From Brevibacillus formosus (lineage in GTDB: Bacteria > Bacillota > Bacilli > Brevibacillales > Brevibacillaceae), in assembly GCF_003013405.1 (NCBI RefSeq), contig NZ_PXZL01000013.1, forward strand, positions 1 to 64,000: DNA of 64,000 nucleotides, given 5' to 3'. Under the pieces are notes generated by a model. The model did not search any database. It was given only the letters and a program-made list of their open reading frames with translations, and was not told the origin of the DNA. Numbering within the stretch: position 1 is the stretch's first letter; each line of letters starts with the position of its first letter. Shown here in pieces: positions 8,794 to 18,045 of this stretch. Both the position numbers and the translations under genes were made by a program.

Positions 8794-9486
8794 ATGACAA
8801 ATCGATTTGAAAAGGTCGTCTCCCTGTCCGAAGCGCTCACCCATTTTCGCGATGGGATGACGCTTTTGGCAGGGGGATTCGGTGGGGTAGGCAACCCGCC
8901 TACTTTGATTCAGGGAATTTTGGATAAGGGCGTGCGTGATCTGACGCTGATCAGTAACGATACTGCTTTCCCGCATATCGGAATAGGCAAGCTGGTGACC
9001 GAAAAGCGCGTAAAAAAAGTGATAGCTTCACATATTGGCTCAAATCCGAACGCAGGGGCCCAAATGACGGCTGGAGAGCTGGAAGTAGAGTTCTGCCCGC
9101 AGGGGATACTTGCAGAGCGTGTACGGGCAGGTGGAGTCGGTCTGGGAGGCATTCTATCGGATGTCGGCATCGGGACGATCGCGGAAAAAGGGAAGCAGAA
9201 GATCGTTCTGGATGGAAAGGAATACTTGTTGGAGACACCACTCACTGCCGAAGTGGCGATCGTACATGCGAAAAAAGCGGATCGCTTTGGCAATTTGGTG
9301 TTCGATACAAGTGCACGCAATTTCAATCCGTTAGTGGCGATGGCGGGCGACATTACGATCGTGGAGGCGGATGAGATAGTAGAGGTAGGTATGATCGACC
9401 CGGAAGAAATCGTGACCCCGGGCGTTTTCGTGAACTTTATCGTCCAAAGTGAAGGGGTGAACTGGCAATGGGCATGGGAGAAGTAA
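8794..9486 (+). CDS. yodS: CoA-transferase subunit A (YodS-like)
   Basis: 230-residue alpha subunit of a family I CoA-transferase, which moves CoA between acyl-CoA and free acids. It has the glycine-rich start LLAGGFGGVGNPPTLI, the central GGVGLGGILSDVGIGT, and the C-terminal VEADEIVEVG and DPEEIVTPGVFV segments typical of 3-oxoacid CoA-transferase A chains. The start has GAGGAGGAACGAGG before it. It overlaps the beta-subunit gene by 19 bases, which suggests translational coupling of an A2B2 enzyme. In this operon it may activate a keto acid made by the aminotransferase. Confidence 0.88.
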   Translation: MTNRFEKVVSLSEALTHFRDGMTLLAGGFGGVGNPPTLIQGILDKGVRDLTLISNDTAFPHIGIGKLVTEKRVKKVIASHIGSNPNAGAQMTAGELEVEFCPQGILAERVRAGGVGLGGILSDVGIGTIAEKGKQKIVLDGKEYLLETPLTAEVAIVHAKKADRFGNLVFDTSARNFNPLVAMAGDITIVEADEIVEVGMIDPEEIVTPGVFVNFIVQSEGVNWQWAWEK

Positions 9487-10145
9487 AAGAAACCGAGAGC
9501 TATCGTGAACGTATTGCCCGCCGCGCAGCACTGGAAGTGGAAGACGGCATGATTATTAACTTGGGAATCGGCATTCCAACGTTGGTTGCGGATTTTATTC
9601 CAGCTGAGAAAAGAGTCATGTTTCACGCGGAGAACGGCATTCTCGGTACAGGGCCAAGCCCTGCAAAAGGCGAGGAGAACGCCATGCTTTGCAATGCGGG
9701 CGGTTTTCCTGTCACGCTTGCCACAGGGGCATCCTTTTTCGATAGTGCGACCGCTTTTGCCATCATCCGCCGCGGACTGTTGGATATGACGATTTTAGGA
9801 GTCCTGGAAGTAAGCCAAAATGGTGACATTGCCAACTGGATCGTTCCAGGCAAACGCGTCCCTGGCATGGGAGGAGCTATGGAACTGGCACAAAAGGCCA
9901 AAAAGGTCATGGTTGTGACCACGCATCTGGATAAAAACGGACGTTCAAAAATCGTTCGTGAATGCTCACTGCCGTTAACCGCAACAAAAGCTGCGGATTT
10001 GATTATCACGGACATGGCTGTTATGGAGGTCATGCCAGATGGGTTGTATCTGCGGGAAGTCATGTATCCGTACAGTGTCGCTGACGTGATTGGAGCAACG
10101 GAAGCCGAGCTCAAGATGGACGGAGAGGTTGGCGTTTTCCGCTAA
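9468..10145 (+). CDS. yodR: CoA-transferase subunit B (YodR-like)
   Basis: 225-residue beta subunit of the same family I CoA-transferase. It contains the active-site sequence FHAENGILGTG, in which the Glu forms the glutamyl-CoA thioester (the (S/A)ENG motif), preceded by IINLGIGIPTLVADF. The C-terminal part has TDMAVMEVMPDGLYLREV, usual for B chains. Translation starts at ATG 9468, eight bases after GGGGTG inside the upstream gene. Length and motifs are complete, so the enzyme should be active. It is followed at 32 bases by the deacylase. Confidence 0.88.
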   Translation: MGMGEVKETESYRERIARRAALEVEDGMIINLGIGIPTLVADFIPAEKRVMFHAENGILGTGPSPAKGEENAMLCNAGGFPVTLATGASFFDSATAFAIIRRGLLDMTILGVLEVSQNGDIANWIVPGKRVPGMGGAMELAQKAKKVMVVTTHLDKNGRSKIVRECSLPLTATKAADLIITDMAVMEVMPDGLYLREVMYPYSVADVIGATEAELKMDGEVGVFR

Positions 10146-10177
10146 GCAAAGACAAAACCATGGAACGGGGGAAAAAC

Positions 10178-11458
10178 ATGGCAAACTGGAAGGGGCTTAT
10201 ACGGGAGCAATTGGAAAAAGATCGAGAGGCTGCTGTTCAACTGCTGCAGCAATGGGTAAAAAGCCCGAGTGTACAAGGAGAAGAGCAATCCATCCAGCAA
10301 AGCATTGCAGAGCTTTTGGGGCAGATGGGGTTGGACGTTGACTTATGGGTCATGGAAGGCGAAGAGCTGGTGTCACATCCGTATTTTGTCTCCCCGCGTA
10401 CGACGTTTGAAGGCAGTCCAAATGTCATCGGCGTGTGGAAGGGACAAGGAGATGGCCGTTCCATCATTCTAAACGGACACGTGGATGTAGTGCCCGCGGG
10501 CGATCTGGCACAGTGGGACGATGATCCGTTTAGCGGGAAGGTTGAAGACGGCAAGCTTTATGGACGCGGAGCAACCGACATGAAGGGTGGAAATTTATCA
10601 TCGTTGTTGGCGATCCAGGTTCTACAGAAGTTGGGTGTGCAACTGAAAGGCGACGTCATTTTTCAGAGCGTCGTAGAAGAAGAAAGCGGCGGTGCAGGTA
10701 CATTGGCGACGATCATTCGCGGTTACAAGGCGGATGCTGCCCTGATTCCAGAGCCGACCAATATGAAAATTTTCCCGAAGCAGCAAGGCTCCATGTGGTT
10801 CAGATTGACCGTCAAAGGGCGTTCTGCTCACGGAGGGACCCGCTACGAGGGAGTCAGCGCCATCGAAAAGAGCATGCTTGTCGTTCAAGCAATTGGACAA
10901 TTGGAAAAAGAGCGTAACGATCGACTCGACGATCCGCTCTACGCCAAGCTGCCCATTCCGATCCCGATTAATTTGGGGGTGATTGAGGGGGGCAAGTGGC
11001 CTTCGTCTGTAGCTGACCTCGTCAAGCTGGAAGGAAGGATGGGGGTTGCCCCAGGAGAACAGATGGACGATGCCAAAGCAGAAATGGCGGCAGCACTCAA
11101 AAAGCTGGCAGAGGTCGATCCGTGGTTTGCAGAGCAGCCTGTTGAGCTGGAATGGTTCGGAGCTCGTTGGGTCCCGGGAGCAGTGGAGCTCGATCATCCG
11201 TTGATGGATATTCTGCAAGCGCAGTTTGAAGCTGTGACAGGAGATCGTGCCATTGTGGAAGCATCGCCTTGGGGAACAGATGGCGGCTTGCTGACTGCTT
11301 TGGCCAATACGCCAGCGATTGTGGTCGGACCTGGAGTCACACAGGTTGCACACTACCCGAATGAATACATCGTTTTGGATGAGGTATTCCGTTGTGCTGA
11401 GATCTTTGCGCTTACGTTACTGGAATGGTGCGGTGTGGCTGAAAGTGTGAAAGAGTAA
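10178..11458 (+). CDS. yodQ: M20-family deacylase (YodQ-like, ArgE/DapE type)
   Basis: 426-residue metallohydrolase of the M20 (ArgE/DapE/ACY1) family that removes acyl groups from amino acids. Metal ligands and catalytic residues are visible in ILNGHVDVVPAGD (first His and catalytic Asp), LYGRGATDMKGG (bridging Asp), VVEEESGGAGT (catalytic and metal Glu), ALIPEPT (metal Glu) and VAHYPNEY near the C-terminus (last His). The lid domain begins near GRSAHGGTRYEG. ATG 10178 follows GGGGG by six bases; ATG 10160 lies upstream of that site. In the yod context it is the likely partner that deacetylates what YodP acetylates, or acts on a pathway intermediate. Confidence 0.87.
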   Translation: MANWKGLIREQLEKDREAAVQLLQQWVKSPSVQGEEQSIQQSIAELLGQMGLDVDLWVMEGEELVSHPYFVSPRTTFEGSPNVIGVWKGQGDGRSIILNGHVDVVPAGDLAQWDDDPFSGKVEDGKLYGRGATDMKGGNLSSLLAIQVLQKLGVQLKGDVIFQSVVEEESGGAGTLATIIRGYKADAALIPEPTNMKIFPKQQGSMWFRLTVKGRSAHGGTRYEGVSAIEKSMLVVQAIGQLEKERNDRLDDPLYAKLPIPIPINLGVIEGGKWPSSVADLVKLEGRMGVAPGEQMDDAKAEMAAALKKLAEVDPWFAEQPVELEWFGARWVPGAVELDHPLMDILQAQFEAVTGDRAIVEASPWGTDGGLLTALANTPAIVVGPGVTQVAHYPNEYIVLDEVFRCAEIFALTLLEWCGVAESVKE

Positions 11459-11557
11459 GGAGATATCCAAATATTTCAAAGTCAAGACAGGAAGGCACGT
11501 ATATGAGGGAGAATGATTGGATGGTGAACGCCAATCAATGAGAGTGGGGATATGCCG

Positions 11558-12976
11558 ATGAAAAAAACGTGCTTTATCGGGGGGGAGTGGGTGCCAGCCA
11601 CTGCTCATGCACCGCTATTCTCTCCATGTACGGGTCAAGAGATTGCACAAATTTCGCAAGCAGACTCATCATTGGTTGAAAAAGCAATTGCTGCGGCCCA
11701 CGAAGCGACAGCCGTCATGCGGCGACTTCCTGCCTATCAACGCGCCTTCCTGCTTGAAAAAATCTCGATTTTGATGAATGAACGTTTGGAAGAGGCAGCG
11801 CGGATCATTGCAATAGAAGCGGGGAAACCAATCAAAACAGCCCGTGGTGAAGTGATTCGAACCATTCAGACGTATAAATTTGCGGCAGAGGAAGCCAAAC
11901 GGCTCCACGGAGAAACCGTACCACTCGATGCAGCTATCGGGGGAGAGGGACGTTTGGCTTATACCGTGCGTGAACCGCTGGGAGTCATCGGCGCAATTAC
12001 ACCCTTTCATTTTCCAATGAATCTCGTTGCTCATAAGGTCGGACCTGCTCTAGCTGCTGGCAATACTGTTGTTCTCAAGCCAGCATCGCAGACACCGCTT
12101 AGCGCATTGTTTCTAGCAGAGCTTGCAGAGCAAGCTGGTGTGCCCGCAGGAGCCCTCAATGTGATCACGGGCAGTGGGGCGAGCGTAGGTGATAAAATCG
12201 TATCTGATCCGAGAGTCAGGGCGGTGACCTTTACAGGGAGTCCAAATGTTGGGCTGGATATACGCAATCGAGCGGGTATGAAAAGAGTCACGCTCGAGCT
12301 GGGATCGAATTCGGCAGTAATCGTTGATCGTAATGTGCAGCTGAATGAAGTGATTCCTCGATGCGTTTTTGGCGCCTTCGCCTACTCTGGGCAGGTATGT
12401 ATCTCTGTGCAAAGAATTTATGTGGACAAAGAGATCTATCGAGATTTCGTCGAACATTTTGTTGAGCAAACACGAGCACTTCGCGGTGGTGATTCGCTTT
12501 CTGAGGAAGCGGACTATTCTGCCATGATTAATCCGCGCGAAACAGAACGTGTGTTGGAGTGGATTCATGAGGCACTTCTACAGGGGGCGCGTTTGGAGTG
12601 TGGGGGACAGATCGTGGATCGGATGCTCCAGCCTACGGTATTAACGGGTGTTCCAGCAGATGCAAAAGTATCTTGTCAGGAGGTATTCGGCCCTGTCGTT
12701 CTGATAAATCCAGTGGAGTCGGTCCGGCATGGTATTACGTTGGTAAACGATTCTCGCTATGGATTACAGGCTGGTGTCTATACCAACAATCTGTCGTTGG
12801 CTCTGGAAGCGGTAGAAGAGCTACGCGTAGGAGGTGTGATGGTGAATGATATTCCCACTTTTCGCGTGGACCATATGCCGTACGGTGGCGTGAAAGAGAG
12901 TGGACTTGGTCGGGAAGGGGTCAAATACGCGATAGAAGAAATGACGGAATTGAAACTCGTTGCCATCAAGCGATAA
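11558..12976 (+). CDS. Aldehyde dehydrogenase family protein
   Basis: 472-residue NAD(P)-dependent aldehyde dehydrogenase. Seen are the substrate loop ITPFHFPMNL, the cofactor lysine in VVLKPASQTPLSA, the nucleotide-binding FTGSPNVG, the general base in LELGSNSAVIV and the catalytic Cys in YSGQVCISVQR, so it is complete. The SNSA variant is typical of a branch that includes PhpJ- and y4uC-like enzymes; the substrate cannot be named. It follows yodQ after about 100 bases without a terminator, so it probably belongs to the same operon, which differs from B. subtilis. ATG 11558 is preferred to 11552 because GTGGGGA lies too close to the latter. Confidence 0.88.
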   Translation: MKKTCFIGGEWVPATAHAPLFSPCTGQEIAQISQADSSLVEKAIAAAHEATAVMRRLPAYQRAFLLEKISILMNERLEEAARIIAIEAGKPIKTARGEVIRTIQTYKFAAEEAKRLHGETVPLDAAIGGEGRLAYTVREPLGVIGAITPFHFPMNLVAHKVGPALAAGNTVVLKPASQTPLSALFLAELAEQAGVPAGALNVITGSGASVGDKIVSDPRVRAVTFTGSPNVGLDIRNRAGMKRVTLELGSNSAVIVDRNVQLNEVIPRCVFGAFAYSGQVCISVQRIYVDKEIYRDFVEHFVEQTRALRGGDSLSEEADYSAMINPRETERVLEWIHEALLQGARLECGGQIVDRMLQPTVLTGVPADAKVSCQEVFGPVVLINPVESVRHGITLVNDSRYGLQAGVYTNNLSLALEAVEELRVGGVMVNDIPTFRVDHMPYGGVKESGLGREGVKYAIEEMTELKLVAIKR

Positions 12977-12996
12977 AGGAAATGGGAAAAGAGCTC

Positions 12997-13026
12997 TTGC
13001 AAAAAATAGTAGAGCTGTGATATAGT
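12997..13026 (+). promoter_or_regulatory. Promoter of tRNA-Ser
   Basis: TTGCAA (12997-13002), 18-bp spacer, TATAGT (13021-13026), just upstream of the tRNA. Confidence 0.55.
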
Positions 13027-13043
13027 ATATATTGTTGAAATAC

Positions 13044-13132
13044 GGAGGGATACCGAAGTGGTCATAACGGGGCGGTCTTGAAAACCGTTAGAGTGCAAGC
13101 TCACGCGGGTTCGAATCCTGCTCCCTCCGCCA
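13044..13132 (+). tRNA. tRNA-Ser (anticodon UGA)
   Basis: Class II tRNA. Acceptor GGAGGGA/TCCCTCC pairs perfectly. The anticodon TGA is at 13079-13081, with a long variable arm, T-loop TTCGAAT, discriminator G and encoded CCA. Confidence 0.96.
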
Positions 13133-13148
13133 TAAATACAAATGAACC

Positions 13149-13178
13149 GACTCCAGTTGAAAAACTGGGGTCTTTTTT
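13149..13178 (+). terminator. Terminator of tRNA-Ser
   Basis: GACTCCAGTT (13149-13158) pairs with AACTGGGGTC (13163-13172) with one wobble, followed by a run of T. Confidence 0.82.
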
Positions 13179-13289
13179 ATGGTCGAGCGCTTTGAGAGTT
13201 AGTTGTGGGTTCTTTTTTGTAAAAATATCAGAAAATAAAGAAAACTATTATATAATGGAGATGAGATTATAAGTGATGGGGGAATTTGC

Positions 13290-14855
13290 ATGCTAGAAGC
13301 GCAAAGGGTTCGGAGAAATGCACTTGGCGATATTTTGCGAAGAAGTCGTGGACGAAACCCTGATAAGCCTGCCCTGTACTTTGAAGAAGAAGTATTGACC
13401 TACACGCAGCTTGATCAGCTTGCAAACAAGACGGCTCATTCGCTTCTTTCAAGAGGCTTGCAAAAAGGGGAGCGGGTAGCAGTACTGTCACGCAACTCGA
13501 TGGATTTTGCGATTCTGAATTTTGGGCTAGCGAAAGCAGGAGCCATCATGGTGCCGATCAACTTCATGTTGAATAAGGAAGATGTCGCCTATATTTTCGG
13601 TCATGCGGAAGTGAGTGCGTGCTTCGTAGCCCCCGAATTCATGCAGCTCGCTCAAGACGGACTCCACTTAGCTGGAATTTCCCCCAAGCTGCTTTCCCTC
13701 ATCTCCAAACCAGCAGTACAAGAAGAGGAATGGTTGCCTTTTCGCACGCTGATTGAATCGGCAGACGACCATGAGCCTGAAGTAGACATAGTGGACGAAG
13801 ATGTTGTGCAGATTTTGTATACCAGCGGAACGGAATCAAAGCCAAAAGGTGTTATGCTCACTCATAAAAGCATCATCTCCGAATATGTCAGCACGATTAT
13901 CGAAGGTGGAATGACGCAGGATGATGTGGCTGTTCACGCACTCCCCTTGTTCCATAGTGCGCAGCTTCATTGCTTTTTGGGTCCGTACGTGTACCTGGGT
14001 GGAAGCGGAATTATTTTGGAACAGGCAACCCCTGCGTTGATGCTACAGACGGTAGAGGAGTATAAGGCTACTCAGTTGTTTTGTCCGCCAACCGTGTGGA
14101 TTGCCTTACTGCGTTCTCCCGATTTTGCCGCGCGTAATTTGGGTTCTTTGCAAAAGTGCTACTATGGTGCAGCAATCATGCCAGTAGAAGTGTTAAAAGA
14201 GCTTGGTCAACGCCTCCCCAACGCTCAGTTTTACAATTTTTACGGACAGACGGAAGTAGCGCCATTAGCAACTGTTTTACAACCGAAGGATCAGATGAGA
14301 AAAGTAGGCTCTGCAGGCAAGCCAGCATTAAATGTGGAAACGAAAATCGTCGATGATGATGGGAAGGAAGTCCCACGTGGTAGTGTAGGTGAGATTGTAC
14401 ACAGGACCAGCCATGCGATGCTGGGGTATTTCCGAGATGAGGAAAAGACACAGGCTGCCTTCCAAGGAGGGTGGTTTCACAGCGGGGATTTAGGCATTAT
14501 GGATGAGGAAGGCTATATCACGGTCGTTGATCGGAAAAAAGATATGATTAAATCGGGGGGAGAGAATGTAGCAAGCAGGGAGGTTGAGGAGCTTATTTAT
14601 CAACATCCCAAAGTGTCTGAGGTCGCAGTAATCGGAGTTCCCCATCCGTACTGGATCGAAGCAGTGACGGCTGTCGTTGTGCCAAAAGCAGGTGAGTTAC
14701 TGACTGCTGACGAGATGCTTGCTTTTTGCAAAGATCGTCTTTCCTCCTTCAAAGCACCCAAATATGTAGTGATTGCTGACAATCTTCCTAGAAACCCCAG
14801 CGGCAAAATCTTGAAAAGAGAGTTGCGCCTCCGATACGAAACACTTACGACGTAG
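13290..14855 (+). CDS. Fatty acyl-CoA ligase (AMP-forming)
   Basis: 521-residue member of the ANL adenylating superfamily that makes acyl-CoA from a carboxylic acid, ATP and CoA. Core motifs are the P-loop ILYTSGTESKPKGVMLTH, NFYGQTEVAPLAT (A5), WFHSGDLG (A7), VVDRKKDMIKSGGENV (A8, hinge region) and NPSGKILKRELR with the catalytic C-terminal Lys. The layout is that of medium- or long-chain fatty acid ligases. The RBS is GGGGG before the ATG. It forms a single-gene unit between a tRNA and a terminator. The acyl chain preference is unknown. Confidence 0.9.
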   Translation: MLEAQRVRRNALGDILRRSRGRNPDKPALYFEEEVLTYTQLDQLANKTAHSLLSRGLQKGERVAVLSRNSMDFAILNFGLAKAGAIMVPINFMLNKEDVAYIFGHAEVSACFVAPEFMQLAQDGLHLAGISPKLLSLISKPAVQEEEWLPFRTLIESADDHEPEVDIVDEDVVQILYTSGTESKPKGVMLTHKSIISEYVSTIIEGGMTQDDVAVHALPLFHSAQLHCFLGPYVYLGGSGIILEQATPALMLQTVEEYKATQLFCPPTVWIALLRSPDFAARNLGSLQKCYYGAAIMPVEVLKELGQRLPNAQFYNFYGQTEVAPLATVLQPKDQMRKVGSAGKPALNVETKIVDDDGKEVPRGSVGEIVHRTSHAMLGYFRDEEKTQAAFQGGWFHSGDLGIMDEEGYITVVDRKKDMIKSGGENVASREVEELIYQHPKVSEVAVIGVPHPYWIEAVTAVVVPKAGELLTADEMLAFCKDRLSSFKAPKYVVIADNLPRNPSGKILKRELRLRYETLTT

Positions 14856-14880
14856 ACACTCGCAAGGTCTAAAGCGCAGA

Positions 14881-14913
14881 AAAACCCGCTCTGAATCCGG
14901 AGCGGGCTTTTTG
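14881..14913 (+). terminator. Terminator of the acyl-CoA ligase
   Basis: CCCGCTC (14885-14891) pairs with GAGCGGG (14900-14906), followed by CTTTTT; the A run on the left may also serve the convergent gene. Confidence 0.8.
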
Positions 14914-14922
14914 CTGCTGTGA

Positions 14923-16974
14923 TTATTTTACGTTGGAAACAGTTGGGCGATCGGCTTGAATGACTTCAAAACGATAGCCTTTTTCTTTCAAGTACGAAAT
15001 GATTTCGGGGAGAGCTTCAGCCGTTGGCGACTTGGTACTGGAATCATGCATCAAAACAACGATTTCTTTTTGTGACTTTACTTGCTGCTTTATATTTGCC
15101 AGTGCTTGCGCGGCTGTGTATTTGTTACTCCTTGCATCGCCGTTGGTTACATTCCAGTCGATAAACATATAGCCACGTTGTTTCGCCTCTGCTTTGATCG
15201 CCTGCATGACTGTATGCTGCTTGTTATAACGCGTAGGATCTTGATATTTCAAACTGACAGTATTCGTACTGCCACCTGGATAGCGAAACACGGTTGGTTT
15301 TACGCCGACTGCCTTTTCAATCATTTGACTGCCTTTTTCCAGGTCTGCAAAAAAGCCATCCATATTTTTGTAAAGAAGCTGATAATTATGGGAATACGAA
15401 TGTCCTCCCAGCGCATGTCCTTCAGCTACAATCCTCTTAAGAATGGCCTCATGACCAGCCACCTCACGGCCTACAATAAAGAAGGTGGCTTTGACCTGAT
15501 GCGTTTTTAGCGTATCCAAAACGCGTGGAGTTACAGGAGAGGGTCCATCGTCAAAGGTTAAATAAGCGATCTTCTCAGAAGTCTTCGGTGTCTGAGGGGC
15601 CGGTTTTTTAGCTGGTTCAGGCTTTTTCGTTTGATCGGTCGTTCCGTTATGATTGCCAGTCTTCGGTGGAGTCGGTTTCTCTGGTTTTGCTGGCTTGGAC
15701 GGTTTTGGCTGTTCTGGTTGCTTTGGTTGTTCCGGTTGTTTTGTGTGCTTTTGGTGAAGCGGCTGCATCGGGATAAATGGTTCATCGCCATAGATCAAAT
15801 ATTTTTGCCGCAGCTCTACAAATTTCTTCAGATCCGCTTCATAGGAGGAAACGATCTCCTGCGGGGATTTTCCTTGTTCGAGAAGCAGACCGATTTTGTT
15901 GGTACCCATTACCTTGTCGAACATAGAGATTTGCATACTCGTACTTTTTGGTATAGGGAATGGCTGCAATTGCTTGGCATAAGCTAGCGCGTAAATACCT
16001 GTTTTTGCCGGGTTAAACTGATGTGGATCGTTGATCTGAAGGCGTACGCCCCCGGCAGTTCCTTTATTCTCAGGAATAAAGAGGACGCCAGGCAGAAGAC
16101 TGCCATTTAACAAATCGGCGTACTTGTGCGAATCTAGGCCCTCTGCCCCGATCCAGGTGAAATGGTCGCCTTGACGAATAGGGGTACCCTCACCCAAACC
16201 AGTTGCCATATACCCAAAAACCGAGGTCAAGTTAGGGATGTGCGGAGAACTCGGAATCCAGGCCAATCCTGTCTGTTGGTAAATCATGTTGCGTGTATAC
16301 CCTTGCATCGGAATGACGGTAAGATCTACACCGATAGTACGATTGAAAAACAAGGCCAGCTCTCCGATGGTCATACCATGTGCAAGCGGGAGGGTATCCA
16401 CTCCGATAAAGGAGCGGTAAGGAAGTTCAACTACAGGACCCTCGACAATCGTTCCACCGAGAGGATTCGGTCGATCCAGTACCATTACTTCTTTTCCTTG
16501 TTCTTTTGCAGTTATCATGGCGTATTGCAAGGTAGATATGTATGTGTAGGTTCTCGATCCGATATCCTGCAAATCAACGAGAAGAATATCGATGTCTTTC
16601 AGCATTTCTGGTGTCGGCTTGCGAGTTGATCCAGACAAGCCGTAGACGGGAATAGCGTAGACGGGGTGAACAAAGCTCGTTACTTGTTTCCCTGCGACCG
16701 TTTTTCCGTCGAGGCCGTGTTCAGGTGCATACAGAGCGGTTAAATGGACGGAGCGATCACGTCGTAACATGTCGATCGTGCTAACCATTTGACTGTTTTG
16801 ACCTGTTTGATTCGTAATTAACCCGACTTTTTTGCCTTCAATGAGATGGTGGAACTGATTGAACAGTACATCACTTCCCAATTGGATGGCAGTCGTGTTG
16901 GCGGAGCTTCCTACGGGAGGAATTAAGGTTAAGATAATTGCCAGGATGAGGAAAGGGAGAAATTTGTTCATCAT
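14923..16974 (-). CDS. Secreted NamZ (DUF1343)-polysaccharide deacetylase fusion
   Basis: 683-residue exported protein with two complete enzyme modules. A signal peptide (FLPFLILAIILTLIPPVG) is followed by a DUF1343/NamZ domain (about 30-410, with GLITNQTG, APEHGLDG, DLQDIGSRTYTY, LDRPNPLGG), known in B. subtilis as an exo-beta-N-acetylmuramidase. A Pro/Lys/Glu/Gln-rich linker (about 415-470) leads to a NodB deacetylase domain (about 475-683). The latter has TFDDGPS (catalytic base), GGHSYSH (metal His pair), RYPGG, DWNVTNGD and LMHDS, so all five motifs are present. The pair should act on peptidoglycan or its muropeptide sugars outside the cell. The gene is monocistronic, and no break or frameshift is seen between the modules. 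Confidence 0.92.
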   Translation of the reverse strand: MMNKFLPFLILAIILTLIPPVGSSANTTAIQLGSDVLFNQFHHLIEGKKVGLITNQTGQNSQMVSTIDMLRRDRSVHLTALYAPEHGLDGKTVAGKQVTSFVHPVYAIPVYGLSGSTRKPTPEMLKDIDILLVDLQDIGSRTYTYISTLQYAMITAKEQGKEVMVLDRPNPLGGTIVEGPVVELPYRSFIGVDTLPLAHGMTIGELALFFNRTIGVDLTVIPMQGYTRNMIYQQTGLAWIPSSPHIPNLTSVFGYMATGLGEGTPIRQGDHFTWIGAEGLDSHKYADLLNGSLLPGVLFIPENKGTAGGVRLQINDPHQFNPAKTGIYALAYAKQLQPFPIPKSTSMQISMFDKVMGTNKIGLLLEQGKSPQEIVSSYEADLKKFVELRQKYLIYGDEPFIPMQPLHQKHTKQPEQPKQPEQPKPSKPAKPEKPTPPKTGNHNGTTDQTKKPEPAKKPAPQTPKTSEKIAYLTFDDGPSPVTPRVLDTLKTHQVKATFFIVGREVAGHEAILKRIVAEGHALGGHSYSHNYQLLYKNMDGFFADLEKGSQMIEKAVGVKPTVFRYPGGSTNTVSLKYQDPTRYNKQHTVMQAIKAEAKQRGYMFIDWNVTNGDARSNKYTAAQALANIKQQVKSQKEIVVLMHDSSTKSPTAEALPEIISYLKEKGYRFEVIQADRPTVSNVK

Positions 16975-17223
16975 ACATTGCCTCTTTCAAGATAAAATAC
17001 TGTCGCTTCTTGTCTATTGTAACGGTTTTGGAAAGCAAGATGGTTGCATTTTTGTAACAATTTGAAATTAGGTCAAAAGGAGGAGGAAAAGTAACGGAAA
17101 AGAGGAGAGCTACTAGGAAAGAATGATCTTTTGAAAAGGAGACTAGAGGAAAATCTTGAAACAGCCTTCATCCTATAGTAGATTAAGAATCGTGTGAACC
17201 TTTTTGGAAATGGAGTGAATGTT

Positions 17224-18021
17224 TTGCTAAAAAAAGTAACCTCATTACTGCTGGCGATCGCCTTGGTACCGATGGCAGCATTTTCTGCGGCTGCAGCGCC
17301 TGCAACTGTAACGCCTAAAGCCGTACAGAATGCTGTTAAGGTGGAGTACAATAAAAAACAAATTGCGTTTCCTGACCAAGCACCTATTATCAACCAAGGA
17401 CGTACACTGGTTCCGATTCGTCCGATTGCAGAGAGTCTTGGATTTGAAGTGAAATGGAATGAACAAACTCGTACCGTTACCATCAATAAAGGGAAAGATA
17501 ACATCAGATTGGTCGTTACTCAAAAAATTGCCAACAAAAATGGACAAACGATTAAGCTAGATGTACCTGCACAGATTGTGAACAAGCGCACCGTAGTACC
17601 TGTTCGGTTTATCGCGGAAGCTCTGAGCTACAAGGTTGAGTGGGATCCGAATACACAAACTGTATTGATTGCGGATAATGTGAACACTAATCAAGTCGGC
17701 CAACAGGAACAGCCAAAAGATCCAGCAAAGCCTGCAACAGACGAGAAAAAATCCGATACACATGTAGCATTGTTCGATAAAGCAAGTATTGAGGGGAAAA
17801 AGGTGAACGTCTTTGCTTATTATCAAGTTACCGGAAAAGTTGACCCCGACTCAGAAGTTGTCGTCGTCTTAGGAGATGATACATTTGAGGTTGATGTCAA
17901 TAAAGACGGTACTTTCAAGTTCCAACATGAAGGTGAGCATGATGGCATTCGTTCCTTCACTTTAAAAGCAGAAAAGGACGGTAAACAAGATACAGTAGAC
18001 GGTGAGTTTATCGCTCAATAA
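17224..18021 (+). CDS. Secreted copper-amine-oxidase-type stalk domain protein
   Basis: About 265 residues with a signal peptide (KVTSLLLAIALVPMAAFSAAA). Next come two tandem repeats of the copper amine oxidase N-terminal-like (stalk) domain: PIINQGRTLVPIRPIAESLG...VKWNEQTRTVTI, then AQIVNKRTVVPVRFIAEALS...VEWDPNTQTVLI. A charged linker and a C-terminal beta-rich region follow. Such domains are common in secreted wall-associated proteins of Paenibacillaceae and are not catalytic. TTG 17224 is preferred because GGAGTG lies about eight bases upstream; a GTG start at 17194 would add ten residues without an RBS. Confidence 0.82.
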   Translation: MLKKVTSLLLAIALVPMAAFSAAAAPATVTPKAVQNAVKVEYNKKQIAFPDQAPIINQGRTLVPIRPIAESLGFEVKWNEQTRTVTINKGKDNIRLVVTQKIANKNGQTIKLDVPAQIVNKRTVVPVRFIAEALSYKVEWDPNTQTVLIADNVNTNQVGQQEQPKDPAKPATDEKKSDTHVALFDKASIEGKKVNVFAYYQVTGKVDPDSEVVVVLGDDTFEVDVNKDGTFKFQHEGEHDGIRSFTLKAEKDGKQDTVDGEFIAQ

Positions 18022-18045
18022 GGCAGCTACTTCCTGAGTAAGAAT

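Noticed and set aside
8910-9626. 238-codon minus-strand frame across the CoA-transferase genes
   Set aside because: Opposite to two genes with complete family motifs; the low-complexity Ser/Pro/Ile-rich product is typical of a shadow frame.
10622-11353. 243-codon minus-strand frame inside the M20 deacylase gene
   Set aside because: No RBS, and the plus-strand gene has all the metal-ligand motifs.
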